This document shows, piece after piece, positions 27,555 through 36,883 of a stretch of 64,000 nt of DNA. The DNA is taken from positions 53,402 through 117,401 of the forward strand of contig CAYTZN010000006.1 of assembly GCA_964442495.1 (NCBI GenBank), written 5' to 3'. This stretch comes from CAYTZN01 sp964442495. GTDB taxonomy: Bacteria > Pseudomonadota > Gammaproteobacteria > Legionellales > Legionellaceae. Each line of letters opens with the position of its first letter. The first letter of the stretch is position 1. The notes below the pieces were generated by a model. That model ran no database searches. It was not told the origin of the DNA and saw only the letters and a program-made list of their open reading frames with translations. A program made the translations under genes and the position numbers.

Positions 27555-28382
27555 ATGAATAGTACAGACTCTCAGCCTCACCTCGCAGCTGCAAAAATTA
27601 AAAAACAACTTCCCTCTTTTAAACCAATGATAGGCATTGTGCTCGGTTCAGGGCTTGGAAGCTTTACAAAACATCTAGAAGACGCGATAAGCATCAGCTA
27701 TGAAGATTTACCCGGTTTTCCTAAGGTTACTGTGCATGGCCATGGTGGAAATTTAGTGTTGGGCCATTTAGATGGCGTGGGGGTTATATGCCTTCAAGGC
27801 CGCGCTCATGGCTATGAGGGCCCCAATGGAGATACAGTAAAAACCTATATACGCACATTAAAACTCATGGGCTGTGATTATTTTTTAGCCACGAATGCTT
27901 CTGGGTCACTTTTAGAATATGTCGCACCAGGTGAGCTCATGTTGATCACTGATCATATCAATATGCAACCAGGAAACCCTCTAGTCGGCCCTAACGATGA
28001 AGAGTTTGGACCTCGATTTTTACCTCTAGACAATGCTTATGACAAAGACATGCGTGAAAAATTATTGCAATTGGCTGAAAAAGAAAATATAACGCTTCAT
28101 CAAGGAACGTATATAGCAGTTTTAGGTCCTAATTATGAAACAGCTGCGGAGATACGAGCATTTCGTATGATGGGCGCTCATGCTGTAGGTATGTCCACTG
28201 TTCCAGAAGTACTGGTCGCTAATCACTGCGGAATGAAAGTAGCCGTTATTGCAACCATTACCAACTTTGCCACAGGCCTCTCCACCACAAGCCATAACCA
28301 CGATGCAGTCGTGCATACCGCGTCGGTCGCTGCTGAAAAATTAAATCGATTAATAAAACAATTTGTCATGAGTTTAGCGTGA
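27555..28382 (+). CDS. Purine nucleoside phosphorylase
   Basis: The 275-aa protein belongs to the trimeric PNP family (XapA/PunA type). GIVLGSGLGSF holds the phosphate-binding loop. VTVHGHGGNLVLG, GDTVKTYIRTLKLMG and LGPNYETAAEIRAFRMMGAH follow, the last containing the base-binding Glu. MSTVPEV and ITNFATG complete the set. It cleaves (deoxy)purine nucleosides to base and (deoxy)ribose 1-phosphate, which after mutase action feeds the aldolase encoded next. Its 3' end overlaps deoC by four bases. Confidence 0.94.
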   Translation: MNSTDSQPHLAAAKIKKQLPSFKPMIGIVLGSGLGSFTKHLEDAISISYEDLPGFPKVTVHGHGGNLVLGHLDGVGVICLQGRAHGYEGPNGDTVKTYIRTLKLMGCDYFLATNASGSLLEYVAPGELMLITDHINMQPGNPLVGPNDEEFGPRFLPLDNAYDKDMREKLLQLAEKENITLHQGTYIAVLGPNYETAAEIRAFRMMGAHAVGMSTVPEVLVANHCGMKVAVIATITNFATGLSTTSHNHDAVVHTASVAAEKLNRLIKQFVMSLA

Positions 28383-29140
28383 GCTTAAATGAACAATTAG
28401 AAAGAGCACTGAGTGAGATTAATGCATTAGATGCATGCAATACGTTCAGTGCTAAAGACATCATATCCGTTATTGATCTCACTCTTCTAAACTCAGAAGC
28501 CACACCCAATGATATTAATGCGCTGGTTTCAAAGGCAAATCAAGAGCAAGTTGCAGCAGTTTGCCTTTTACCTGTGCACCTAAAAAGTATATCCCTAACG
28601 GGCCAAGTCAAATTAGCCACTGTTCTTAATTTTCCGAAAGGCAATGAGCCCTTGAAAGATCTACTAAAGCAACTCGAGCATATCTGCTCATATTACCCAA
28701 TAGATGAAATCGATTATGTCTTTCCTTATCAAAGATACCTTATGGGCCAGGAAGATGAAGCCCTCATGCATTGCCAAGAAATATATACATGCTGTAAAAA
28801 AAACAATCTTTTATTTAAAGTGATATTAGAAACAAGCGCGCTTCCCTCTACTGATGCCGTATATACTCTCAGTCGTGCCATACTTAAGCAGGGTTGTGAT
28901 TTTATAAAAACATCCACTGGTAAACTACTTTCTGGCGCAACACTTCCTGCCGCTTTTGCCATGCTTTTAGCTATAATAGACAGCGAAAGCCCTGCGGGAA
29001 TAAAAGTTTCGGGAGGCATAAAAACAGTGAAAAATGCTCTGAGTTACATGCAATTAACCCGATATATGCTCAAAAACAACCCCAATAAAACCAAATTTCG
29101 AATTGGAGCAAGCCAATTGTTAAACGAGCTCGCGCCATAG
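28379..29140 (+). CDS. deoC: Deoxyribose-phosphate aldolase
   Basis: The 253-aa product starts at a GTG overlapping the previous stop. DeoC motifs are IDLTLLNSEATPNDI near residue 30, VKLATVLNFPKG, the Schiff-base lysine region CDFIKTSTGKL and the second conserved lysine in GIKVSGGIKT. It splits deoxyribose 5-phosphate into glyceraldehyde 3-phosphate and acetaldehyde, ending the nucleoside catabolic route encoded by this three-gene operon. Confidence 0.95.
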   Translation: MSLNEQLERALSEINALDACNTFSAKDIISVIDLTLLNSEATPNDINALVSKANQEQVAAVCLLPVHLKSISLTGQVKLATVLNFPKGNEPLKDLLKQLEHICSYYPIDEIDYVFPYQRYLMGQEDEALMHCQEIYTCCKKNNLLFKVILETSALPSTDAVYTLSRAILKQGCDFIKTSTGKLLSGATLPAAFAMLLAIIDSESPAGIKVSGGIKTVKNALSYMQLTRYMLKNNPNKTKFRIGASQLLNELAP

Positions 29141-29262
29141 CCTTTTTCTGTAACAACGCCTAGCAATCATTTTTCTAGACAACACATCCGTAAAAAAATA
29201 CTTTATGCAATGATCTTTTAAAAGCAAATTTTCTTTAGTATGCTGTCCTTTTCAGTTTAAGG

Positions 29263-30396
29263 ATGAGCTGTATGCCTAACATTTTTCGTTTTTTAATGTT
29301 GTTTATCTGTAGTTTTCCACTTTTTGCTAAAATCCCCAATAAATTGTGCATCAATGCTCAAGGTGAGCAGTACACTGCGGGCGATGGCAGCAAAACAAAC
29401 CCCTTCATGATCTGCAATTTTAAACAATTCAAGCATTTTGCTGAAGATGCTAAACGTTCAACCCTTTTTTTCAAGTTAGGTGTTGATATTAACTTTAAAA
29501 ATCGAATATTCCCTCTTGTTGGCACATACAACGAACCATTTAAAGGCGGTTTTGATGGAAGTGGGTATACCTTTTCTTCTATTATGTTACCCTTGAAGAC
29601 TGATGGCTACATTGCCCCCTTTCCACATGTACAAAATGGCGAAATAGAAAATTTATCTATTAATGGAATAACCCTTGCCGAATTCAGTGCTCATCATGTT
29701 GGAGGCTTGGTCGCTCTTGCTGAACATTCACATATTGTGAATGTTCATGTAAATGGGCTAAATATAAAAGCATCTGATTCTTCTGGGGGGGTGGTTGGCG
29801 AGCTTATAGATAGCTTAGTCTATAACTCATCCAGTAAAGGAACCTTGATGCAACAATTTGGTACCAAATCTATTGGTGGATTGATAGGTGTAGCAACAAG
29901 AGCCGATATTTTTTCTTGTACTAGCCACGTAAATTTGGTAAATAAAGAAACCTCGAGTACTGGTGATGTATCAAAAATTGGTGGCTTGATTGGCTTTGCT
30001 GCTGATAGCCGTATTCGTGAAGTTTATTCCGATGGCAATATTGATTACTCTACGGTGCTTACAGTCCCTGAGCAAGTCAAAAGTGTCGGCGGGCTAATTG
30101 GTTATATCTCAAACTCATACCTTTCAAGTGCTTATTATGCAGGAAATATATCAGTGGACAACACTCCTAGTGATAAAGGTGGAGCTGTAGGCACTTCACT
30201 AACCAGTAAGCCATCTTATTCGCACGCTGTTTTTTGGGATAAGAAAGTGTCTGGGATTAAAAAAAGCGCCATTGGAAAAGGGGTTAGCACAAAGCAATTA
30301 AAAACCAAAGCATTCTGGCTGGATAATGGGTTTGATACACGCTTTTGGTTCTTGCAAAAAAACAATTACCCAAAATTATTTGTGGCAGATGTTTAA
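29263..30396 (+). CDS. Secreted GLUG-repeat beta-rich protein
   Basis: The 377-aa product has an N-terminal signal peptide (IFRFLMLFICSFPLFA). Repeats of the GLUG type follow: HVGGLVALAEHS, SSGGVVGELIDS, SIGGLIGVATRA, KIGGLIGFAADS and SVGGLIGYISNS, about 40 residues apart, then a degenerate GGAVGTSL. The N-terminal 100 residues resemble the start of other GLUG proteins (FKGGFDGSGYTF). Such repeats form a beta-solenoid in surface or secreted adhesins and IgA-protease-like proteins. The length is modest and no anchoring domain is visible. Confidence 0.8.
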   Translation: MSCMPNIFRFLMLFICSFPLFAKIPNKLCINAQGEQYTAGDGSKTNPFMICNFKQFKHFAEDAKRSTLFFKLGVDINFKNRIFPLVGTYNEPFKGGFDGSGYTFSSIMLPLKTDGYIAPFPHVQNGEIENLSINGITLAEFSAHHVGGLVALAEHSHIVNVHVNGLNIKASDSSGGVVGELIDSLVYNSSSKGTLMQQFGTKSIGGLIGVATRADIFSCTSHVNLVNKETSSTGDVSKIGGLIGFAADSRIREVYSDGNIDYSTVLTVPEQVKSVGGLIGYISNSYLSSAYYAGNISVDNTPSDKGGAVGTSLTSKPSYSHAVFWDKKVSGIKKSAIGKGVSTKQLKTKAFWLDNGFDTRFWFLQKNNYPKLFVADV

Positions 30397-30499
30397 TCCC
30401 TCTGCTTAATAATTATGGGCATACACTAATATCAAAAAAATGAAGAAATGAACAGGCATCAGGGAAAACGCGTCTAAACACCCCTTCTAAAACCAAAAC

Positions 30500-30630
30500 A
30501 CCTACATTCCGCGCTTTATGCGCGGAATCCAGTACGATCTTAACGTGAAATTGTATAGATACCGTACCTAATACTAGATACGTAGACGATTATGAGGTTA
30601 TTTGTGCTTAAAAATGTGTGGCACATTGGT
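30500..30630. repeat. Dispersed intergenic hairpin repeat, copy C
   Basis: This is the best-folded copy: ATTCCGCGC-TTTAT-GCGCGGAAT (30506-30528) has nine perfect base pairs. CCAGTACGATCTT follows, and then GAGGTTATTTGTGCTTAAAA from 30592, as in copy A. It lies between the converging GLUG and leucine-rich-repeat genes and may also terminate transcription. Confidence 0.7.
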
Positions 30631-30664
30631 ATGATTATATAACACCAACCAAAAAAAACTCACT

Positions 30665-31759
30665 CTATGGTCTTAAATGATTTATCAGAATCCTCTCTAA
30701 TTCACGATTTAAAGTGTCTTCCTTAATGGGCGCAAGACGTCCTGCTTTTATATGCTGTTGAACTGCAAAAAGCCCAATCTTGAGTAATGTTGGGGGTTTT
30801 CGACACCCAGGTTTTGCAAAATTGGCTGCTTTTATAGGATCTCTTTTCTTAAGCCATTGTTCTCCCTCAGTACTGATACGATTGTTACTCATATTCAAAT
30901 TAACTAGGGTTACACATTCTGACAAAGCTACAGCTCCTTCATCACCGATACCATTTAAACTAACATCAAGCACTCTAAGTACTTTATTCCCCGCTAAGGC
31001 TTTAGCGCCTTCAGGACCGATTTGATTATCACTAACATCAAGTAGTGTAAGTGTTTTATTGAGCGCCAGCACTTTAGCCCCTTCAGGACCAATTTTATTA
31101 TGATGAAGCACAAGCGTTCTAAGAGCTGTGTTTTCAGCCAAGCATGTGTAAGCCTCAACACTGATTAGACTATTTGAGAGATCCAGTTCTGTAAGGGTAA
31201 AATTAAGAGCCAGGACTCTAGCGCTTTCATCACCGATTTGTTTACCACGAATATGTAATGTCTTGAGCGTTACATTACCAGCCAGGGCTTTAGCCCCCTC
31301 TACTCTGATTCCATTAAAACTAAGATCAAGTATTGAAAGCGTTGTATTAAGAGCTAAAGCTTTAGCTCCTTGATCACCGATTTTATTTGAAACAATACGT
31401 AGTGTTGAGAGAGTTGTATTAAGAGCCAGGGCGGCTGCTCCCTGATCACTAATGTTATTACCACCACTATGATCGTCACCAATATGTAATGTTGTGAGCG
31501 TCTTATTTTCAGCCAGAGCCTTTGCTCCCTCAACACCAATTCGACTACCAACAATACGTAGTGTTGTGAGCGTTGTATTGTTAGCTAGGAGCTTTACTCC
31601 CGCGTCATCAATAAAATTATAACATAAATCAAGTGATGTAATTTCTGGATGTTTACGTAAGTAGTGAGACAGCGCATAAACATCATCATAACTAAGGGCC
31701 TCTAAAAGCACCAACTCATTATCTTTAGTGCCTTTTCTAATCCAATCAATTAAACCCAT
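30665..31759 (-). CDS. Leucine-rich-repeat protein (ribonuclease-inhibitor type), candidate effector
   Basis: The 364-aa protein is built from about ten leucine-rich repeats of 28 or fewer residues, from roughly residue 35 to 300, such as LNTTLSTLRIVSNKIGDQGA and LALNKTLTLLDVSDNQIGPE. The repeat type is that of eukaryotic ribonuclease inhibitor or NLR proteins, and there is no export signal. Legionella effectors of the LegL group have this layout. The C-terminal 60 residues leave the repeat and end with the acidic stretch KEDTLNRELE. Close DNA similarity among repeats suggests recent copying. The ATG lies behind GGAG. Confidence 0.85.
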   Translation of the reverse strand: MGLIDWIRKGTKDNELVLLEALSYDDVYALSHYLRKHPEITSLDLCYNFIDDAGVKLLANNTTLTTLRIVGSRIGVEGAKALAENKTLTTLHIGDDHSGGNNISDQGAAALALNTTLSTLRIVSNKIGDQGAKALALNTTLSILDLSFNGIRVEGAKALAGNVTLKTLHIRGKQIGDESARVLALNFTLTELDLSNSLISVEAYTCLAENTALRTLVLHHNKIGPEGAKVLALNKTLTLLDVSDNQIGPEGAKALAGNKVLRVLDVSLNGIGDEGAVALSECVTLVNLNMSNNRISTEGEQWLKKRDPIKAANFAKPGCRKPPTLLKIGLFAVQQHIKAGRLAPIKEDTLNRELERILINHLRP

Positions 31760-31847
31760 ACACTAACTCCAAAAACGAAAATAATATATGCAATAGAGCT
31801 TTTAAATAAACTAACGAATTCATTAAATTTCTTATTTTTTGGCAGGG

Positions 31848-32000
31848 ATGTCTATAAAATTCAAACAAATCAAAGACAAATCCCATGATGGAATTTGTAA
31901 ACTAAGAGGAATTAAACATACAATGTTTGATGTGATGACAAGCATCTGGAGTGAGGCAAATGCTCTATTAAAATCACATGGAGATAAACCGAATAAATAA
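31848..32000 (+). pseudogene. IS5-type transposase N-terminal fragment
   Basis: A 50-codon reading frame (MSIKFKQIKDKSHDGICKLR, then GIKHTMFDVMTSIWSEANAL and LKSHGDKPNK) ends in TAA. It resembles the first helix-turn-helix segment of IS5/DDE_Tnp_4-type transposases, where RG(I/M)K..TFD and a GGRPNK-like end precede the catalytic domain. The rest of the transposase is absent. No inverted repeats are visible nearby. This marks an old insertion between the leucine-rich-repeat gene and ubiA. Confidence 0.6.
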
Positions 32001-32024
32001 GCCTCTTTTTTATAACCTAATCTA

Positions 32025-32867
32025 TCAAAGCCCGCCTAACAAAGCACACCATATTAATACACCATAACCCACGTTTGATGAAAAAGCTCTTAGGTAACTA
32101 CTAGGGTTATTTTGACGAATAAGCCTTTGCTGATATATCAACACTAACAAAGCAAGCGACCAAAACGTATAAAACCAAGCAGAACAACCAAGCAGAATGG
32201 CTAAAAAAAACCACATCATATGAAAGACTATTTCGAGGAGTAAAAGAATCAATCGATCATGATGTTTAAAGAAAATGGCAGTGGATTTTACACCAATCCG
32301 CAAATCATCCTCTCTATCAGCCATTGCATACATCGTGTCATACGACACAATCCAAGCAAAATTAAGTATAAATAACAAAACCATGTCAAATCGAAAGCCA
32401 ATGCCAGACGCTGCATAAGCCATTGGAATACCCATGGAAAATGCTAACCCCAAAACAAACTGTGGAGCCTCGAAAAATCGCTTACAAAAGGGGTAAAGAA
32501 TCGTTATAAAAAGAGCCACCAAGGCGTAGTAAAAACATATTTTTGGAAGTTGTATCACCACATACAACGCACCAAAGAGCAACATACCTAAAAGCACCAG
32601 TGCCTCTAACAAACCGACCTCGCCTGTGGTCAATGGGCGCAAATGTGTTCTTTTAACATGCTTATCAATGTGCCTATCTGCCATATCATTTGCAATGCAA
32701 CCTGCCGCTCGCATTAAAACAGTGCCCGCCAAAAAATAACCCAACAGGGCAAACGGTGGCATTCCTTGATTAGCAATCCATAATGCCCACGCAGTAGGTA
32801 ACCACAACAATAAGGTGCCTGACACTTTATTAAAACGCATCAGACGAAAGTATGCTCCGCCCTTCAA
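32025..32867 (-). CDS. ubiA: 4-hydroxybenzoate polyprenyltransferase
   Basis: The 280-aa integral membrane protein has about eight transmembrane segments and both Asp-rich motifs of UbiA: NDMADRHIDKHVKRT (residues about 60-75) and DTMYAMADREDD (about 180-192). It attaches the polyprenyl tail to 4-hydroxybenzoate in ubiquinone synthesis. Its start overlaps the end of the chorismate lyase gene by four bases, so the first two steps of the pathway are coupled. Confidence 0.97.
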   Translation of the reverse strand: MKGGAYFRLMRFNKVSGTLLLWLPTAWALWIANQGMPPFALLGYFLAGTVLMRAAGCIANDMADRHIDKHVKRTHLRPLTTGEVGLLEALVLLGMLLFGALYVVIQLPKICFYYALVALFITILYPFCKRFFEAPQFVLGLAFSMGIPMAYAASGIGFRFDMVLLFILNFAWIVSYDTMYAMADREDDLRIGVKSTAIFFKHHDRLILLLLEIVFHMMWFFLAILLGCSAWFYTFWSLALLVLIYQQRLIRQNNPSSYLRAFSSNVGYGVLIWCALLGGL

Positions 32868-33451
32868 TTTAGGTACCTATTCAAACCCGGTAACAACATT
32901 TCAATGAGAAAAAAAGGATAGCTTTCAGCAATCATGAAGATTGAAAACCGTATCCACAATTTTTTTTCATGAACATACATTAAAGGATTCAACCAATAGT
33001 ATTCAAGAGAATGCTCATTTATGGGGTAGTGTACAAAGTACAGCCGCTTTATGTCTGAGGAGTTGAAAATAAGCTCCCCCAAAGACTCCTGCTCTAAACG
33101 ATGGAATAATTGCTGATGTGCCTTGCATGTGGTGTGAGGAATAATAGTACGGGCATACCAACAAGGCTGATGTGAAGCCCACATCAGAATTTCACGACGC
33201 AATACCGTCTCAGAATGCACATGCAACACCTGTTTTTCCCACAAATTGGGCGCAGAAAAGGCTTGGCCTAAAACCTGCAAACGCGCCTCACCTGCCCTTT
33301 TTTTAAGCTTTTCAGTCAATGAGGTTTGACATAAAACCCAAGGTAACAATGACGGAGGCAAAAGGCCATCAACAGGTAAAAATGCATCTGCACTTGGTAA
33401 AATTAACATAGTATTAGCATGTAATAAGTCATGAAAGCCATTAAAATCCAA
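32864..33451 (-). CDS. ubiC: Chorismate pyruvate-lyase
   Basis: The 195-aa protein matches UbiC, which removes pyruvate from chorismate to give 4-hydroxybenzoate. Recognisable parts are LLPWVLCQTSLTEKLK, the central RREILMWASHQPCWYARTII (catalytic Arg region) and SLGELIFNSSDIKR near residue 135. It is slightly longer than the E. coli enzyme, with extra C-terminal residues. It lies directly upstream of ubiA. Confidence 0.88.
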   Translation of the reverse strand: MDFNGFHDLLHANTMLILPSADAFLPVDGLLPPSLLPWVLCQTSLTEKLKKRAGEARLQVLGQAFSAPNLWEKQVLHVHSETVLRREILMWASHQPCWYARTIIPHTTCKAHQQLFHRLEQESLGELIFNSSDIKRLYFVHYPINEHSLEYYWLNPLMYVHEKKLWIRFSIFMIAESYPFFLIEMLLPGLNRYLN

Positions 33452-33752
33452 ACTATTTTACAGCAATTGAACATGAGTTTATATGAATTAAATTCACACT
33501 ACCAAGACTGTCCCATTAAAATAGCACGTCGCTCCAAAAGTAGCGAAAAATCTCCTGTAGTAAGTACAAGACATCATACTATGTGGTTAATTAAATTTTA
33601 AATGACTGAATCGCTACATACTGCTGCTTATCAGCGGAATCTAGAGGAGCACTATGTTTCTCGGAAATGCCAAGACACATCTACATTTGGCTAACAAAAA
33701 AATGTGTCATTTAAAGTTTAATCAACTGTAATGTTTAATAAAAAAGCCGAAA
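33452..33752. other. Gene-free gap with a diverged hairpin repeat, copy D
   Basis: The 301 bases separate ubiC from the pseudopilin gene on the same strand and hold the ubiC promoter region. CTGCTG-CTTAT-CAGCGG at 33621-33637, followed by AATCTAG, mirrors the hairpin plus GGAATCCAG of copy C. Several stem bases have changed but pairing is kept. A 42-codon frame at 33473-33601 has no family likeness. Confidence 0.5.
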
Positions 33753-34301
33753 TCAGCCCTCCTGAGACACCCTCACGCGTCCCCATCGATTCACAATTAA
33801 AGATATTTTTTGATGAACAGAAGACCTGATTTCAAAGCGACCATTTATAGTGTTTTTTCCCAACTTACTTGAAAATAGTAAATATTTTTCTGAATTAAAA
33901 CCATGCCACGCCATGACAATACCTTTTGACGTCCAACGCCATTCATGAAGAAGCTTTACACCTGGGGTATAACGATGCGTACCATCATCAACAAAAAGCA
34001 CCATTCCTTCAGACCATGAGGAGCCATTAGAGCTTTGCGTAAGAATTAAAGACTCCCCCCTCAACAGAGCTTCTGTTCTGGCATAGCGGATTGCTCCACT
34101 AACCTCATCGGCTAGCACTTGTACCCGATTTTTATTCTCAAACGATGCCGTAAATGAAAATGCGTACAGTAAAACAACACCTAACAAAGCTAAACTAATA
34201 AGAAGTTCTATCAATGTAAAACCCAGCATTTGCCGTCTAACCCCACGGAAAGAGAAGCACTTAAGCACTTGGGGGTTAGAATTACTTAGTGATCTAAACA
34301 T
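33753..34301 (-). CDS. GspH/FimT-type minor pseudopilin
   Basis: The 182-aa product has a class III prepilin leader: basic residues, then MLGFTLIELLISLALLGVVL, with the peptidase cut after Gly and mature Phe-1 and Glu-5. The globular part has the GspH/FimT block VSGAIRYARTEALLRGESL. It would be processed by the prepilin peptidase and built into a type IV pilus or type II secretion pseudopilus. The leader ahead of the cut site is unusually long (about 27 residues), so Met24 or a nearby codon may be the true start. Its 5' end overlaps the glycosylase gene by 16 bases. Confidence 0.88.
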   Translation of the reverse strand: MFRSLSNSNPQVLKCFSFRGVRRQMLGFTLIELLISLALLGVVLLYAFSFTASFENKNRVQVLADEVSGAIRYARTEALLRGESLILTQSSNGSSWSEGMVLFVDDGTHRYTPGVKLLHEWRWTSKGIVMAWHGFNSEKYLLFSSKLGKNTINGRFEIRSSVHQKISLIVNRWGRVRVSQEG

Positions 34302-34933
34302 TGCTTAACATACAATAAATCGCTGTAAGCCTGTTTTTTATCATGTGGATTTTGCAATAAATGAGCAGGATCAAAACTAATAATGGCAGGTATGCCATTA
34401 ATATCATGCAGCTTAGAGCGCATATCGTGAATTGGCAAACGTGCGTTAAGAAGAAACTGCCCAGCAATATGGCCTAAGCCTAAAATCAACTTAGGTGCTA
34501 CTAGTTTGATTTGCTGAGAAAGATAATCACAACATTGAGAAATAATATCTTCACTTGGTGTGGCATTACCTGGATGCCTGCATTTTAATACCTTGGTAAT
34601 ATAGACATTCTCATTGGACAAACCAATGCTACTTAACATTTTATTTAAAAAGCGTCCCGATACCCCCACAAAAGGCACCCCTTGTTGATCCTCTTCAAAT
34701 CCAGGCGCCGCGCCTACAATCATTAATGAAGCATTAGGGTTTCCACGAGAAAAAACGGTGTTGGTACGACTCGCTTGCAAAGGGCAGCGCATACAGGCGG
34801 ACACCTTAAGCGCAAGCAGCTCTAGCTCTTTTTGAAGGTCTGGTGCAACTCGTTGCAACCAGACATCAATGCCCATTTGCGTTAAATAATACTGTCGTAA
34901 CTCTTGAGGCATGCTGTTATATCTCAATGGCAT
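34286..34933 (-). CDS. Family 4 uracil-DNA glycosylase (iron-sulfur type)
   Basis: The 215-aa protein has the family 4 UDG motifs: motif 1 MIVGAAPGFEEDQQGVPFVG, the ITKVLKCRHPGNATPS segment, and a late DPAHLL motif with the active-site His. Four Cys for a [4Fe-4S] cluster are visible (two in CMRCPL, one in KCRHPG, one in the CCDYL pair). It removes uracil from DNA. The gene starts where pyrF ends (one shared base). Confidence 0.92.
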   Translation of the reverse strand: MPLRYNSMPQELRQYYLTQMGIDVWLQRVAPDLQKELELLALKVSACMRCPLQASRTNTVFSRGNPNASLMIVGAAPGFEEDQQGVPFVGVSGRFLNKMLSSIGLSNENVYITKVLKCRHPGNATPSEDIISQCCDYLSQQIKLVAPKLILGLGHIAGQFLLNARLPIHDMRSKLHDINGIPAIISFDPAHLLQNPHDKKQAYSDLLYVKQCLDH

Positions 34934-35640
34934 TAAGGCATGCTAGATGCAGCAGCCGCATTCATTATCTGCAAAAAATTTCGAACAACGTGCTGCGGAT
35001 CAGATGCTTTGGTTATAGGTCTACCCACCACTAAATAATCACTTCCGGCTTTTAACGCAGCCGCTGGTGTGCTTACTCGCACTTGATCATCAAAGTTATC
35101 CATAGAAAACCGAATACCTGGCGTCACGGTGAGAAAAGCCCCCCCACAAGCGGCTTTAATAGCTGGTACTTCCAATACAGAACAGACGACCCCATCCAAA
35201 GATGCTTTTTGTGCTAAGAGCGCTAACTCACACACCTGGCTTTCTACTGACACATTAGATGCGAACACGTCAGCACCCATGCTTGTTAATACAGTTACAG
35301 CAACAAGAAGAGGACGATGAGCACCATAGGGTTTTAATGCATCTCGCGCTGCCTGCATCATGGTTAAACCGCCTGATGCATGAACATTAATCATCCAGAC
35401 CCCAAGCTCCGCTGCCGCGGCACAGGCATGAGCTACCGTATTGGGAATATCTAAAAACTTTAAGTCGAGAAAAACGTTAAATTGCTTCTCAACCAAGGCC
35501 CGAACAAATTGAGGGCCAAATAACGTGAACATTTCACTGCCAACTTTCAGTGCACAAAGAGAGGGGTCCAATTGATTAACCAATGCCATGGCTGTTAATT
35601 GGTTATCGAAATCAAGCGCTATTATTAATTTTGCAGCCAT
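34933..35640 (-). CDS. pyrF: Orotidine 5'-phosphate decarboxylase
   Basis: The 235-aa product has the TIM-barrel signature of OMP decarboxylase: LIIALDFDN at the start, KVGSEMF, and the catalytic FLDLKFLDIPNTV with its Asp-Lys-x-x-Asp array. The end GSDYLVVGRPITKASDP binds phosphate. It makes UMP, the last step of pyrimidine synthesis. It follows lapB on the same strand, the order seen in E. coli (yciS-yciM-pyrF). Confidence 0.97.
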   Translation of the reverse strand: MAAKLIIALDFDNQLTAMALVNQLDPSLCALKVGSEMFTLFGPQFVRALVEKQFNVFLDLKFLDIPNTVAHACAAAAELGVWMINVHASGGLTMMQAARDALKPYGAHRPLLVAVTVLTSMGADVFASNVSVESQVCELALLAQKASLDGVVCSVLEVPAIKAACGGAFLTVTPGIRFSMDNFDDQVRVSTPAAALKAGSDYLVVGRPITKASDPQHVVRNFLQIMNAAAASSMP

Positions 35641-35662
35641 TTAACATCTCCTATCTCAATTC

Positions 35663-36832
35663 CTAATCACCTTCTAAACCGTGAATAGGTTTCATTTTGC
35701 TCCACTGCTTGCAGCTTGGGCAATGCCAATGGAGCAGTTTCCCCCCAAATCCACATTGGCTACAACGGTAGATAGGTTTATTCTCTAAAAATTTACTGGT
35801 AATGTCATGAAGCATTTGTAATTTATCACGTACTTTTCCACTCGCAGACTCTAAATGCCAATAAATAAGTCGATTTAACCCACGTATAGATGGATGCCGA
35901 CTAAGTTGTCCAGAAACAAAATCAATGGCTAAATCAACACTTTTTTCTTGGCGTAAATATTCCCCTACCACGAAAATCACCGATGCACGAGGATAATCTG
36001 CAAGGGTTTGCTCAAGATAATCCACACACTCGTCCATCGCTTCTAGTTCGCGATGACAATGCACCAAAGGTTCAATAATTTCCGTTAAGAACTCAGGGTC
36101 TTGCTCTGGAACATTTTTTAATGCACGTATAGCTTGTTTATATCGACCATTTTTTATTTCAAAATCAGCGAGCATTAAGCTTGCGCGCACCGATAATTTA
36201 TCAATAGCTAACGCCTGCTTTATGGCCGTATGAGCTTTATCATAAGCATTCGTCTTTAATGCATGGTGCGCTATTTCACAGTAATAATGAGCCGCTTGCG
36301 AATGCAGACTATTGCCGGTAGAAACCTCAAGCTTTTTAATGATCTCTAAGGCTTTTTCCCATGCTTTTTCTTGTTGATAGATAGCCAATAAACCGTGCAA
36401 ACTGCTCACCTCGCGGCTTCCACCTAACGCAACCACTTCAGTAAAAATACGCTCAGCCCTATCAAAAACGCCTGCGCTCATATAATCTTGACCCAATGCC
36501 ATTAATGCCTCTTTACGCTGCAACAAGCTTAACTGGGGTCTTGCAATAAGATTTTGATGTATTCGAATCGCTCTATCCACTTCACCCCTTCGGCGAAATA
36601 AACTTCCTAAAGCCAAGTGGGTTTCCACCGTATCGCTATCTACTTCTAAAAGCCTAATAAAAACGTCTACAGCTTTATCGGGTTGTTCATTTAATAAGTA
36701 ATTTAAGCCGACCACGTATTCACGAGAAAAATGATGAGCAGTCTGTTTTTCTTTAATAGAGTAATTGCGATGAGCAACCCACCATCCTGAGCAAGCTGCA
36801 GCAGGAAGTAATAATGGCCACAAATGAATCAT
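35663..36832 (-). CDS. lapB: Lipopolysaccharide assembly protein B
   Basis: The 389-aa protein has an N-terminal membrane anchor (MIHLWPLLLPAAACSGWWVA), about nine TPR repeats and a C-terminal rubredoxin-like metal-binding domain (YRCSQCGFGGKLLHWHCPSC). This is the exact LapB/YciM layout. LapB steers FtsH proteolysis of LpxC and so balances LPS with phospholipid synthesis. It sits in the conserved cluster rpsA-lapA-lapB-pyrF. Confidence 0.95.
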   Translation of the reverse strand: MIHLWPLLLPAAACSGWWVAHRNYSIKEKQTAHHFSREYVVGLNYLLNEQPDKAVDVFIRLLEVDSDTVETHLALGSLFRRRGEVDRAIRIHQNLIARPQLSLLQRKEALMALGQDYMSAGVFDRAERIFTEVVALGGSREVSSLHGLLAIYQQEKAWEKALEIIKKLEVSTGNSLHSQAAHYYCEIAHHALKTNAYDKAHTAIKQALAIDKLSVRASLMLADFEIKNGRYKQAIRALKNVPEQDPEFLTEIIEPLVHCHRELEAMDECVDYLEQTLADYPRASVIFVVGEYLRQEKSVDLAIDFVSGQLSRHPSIRGLNRLIYWHLESASGKVRDKLQMLHDITSKFLENKPIYRCSQCGFGGKLLHWHCPSCKQWSKMKPIHGLEGD

Positions 36833-36883
36833 CCGAAATCTCCCAGAAAAACAATGACAGTCATCACAATCAACGTATTAATG

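Noticed and set aside
33473..33601. A 42-codon frame upstream of ubiC on the plus strand
   Set aside because: No ribosome-binding site, no family likeness, and it overlaps the ubiC promoter region.
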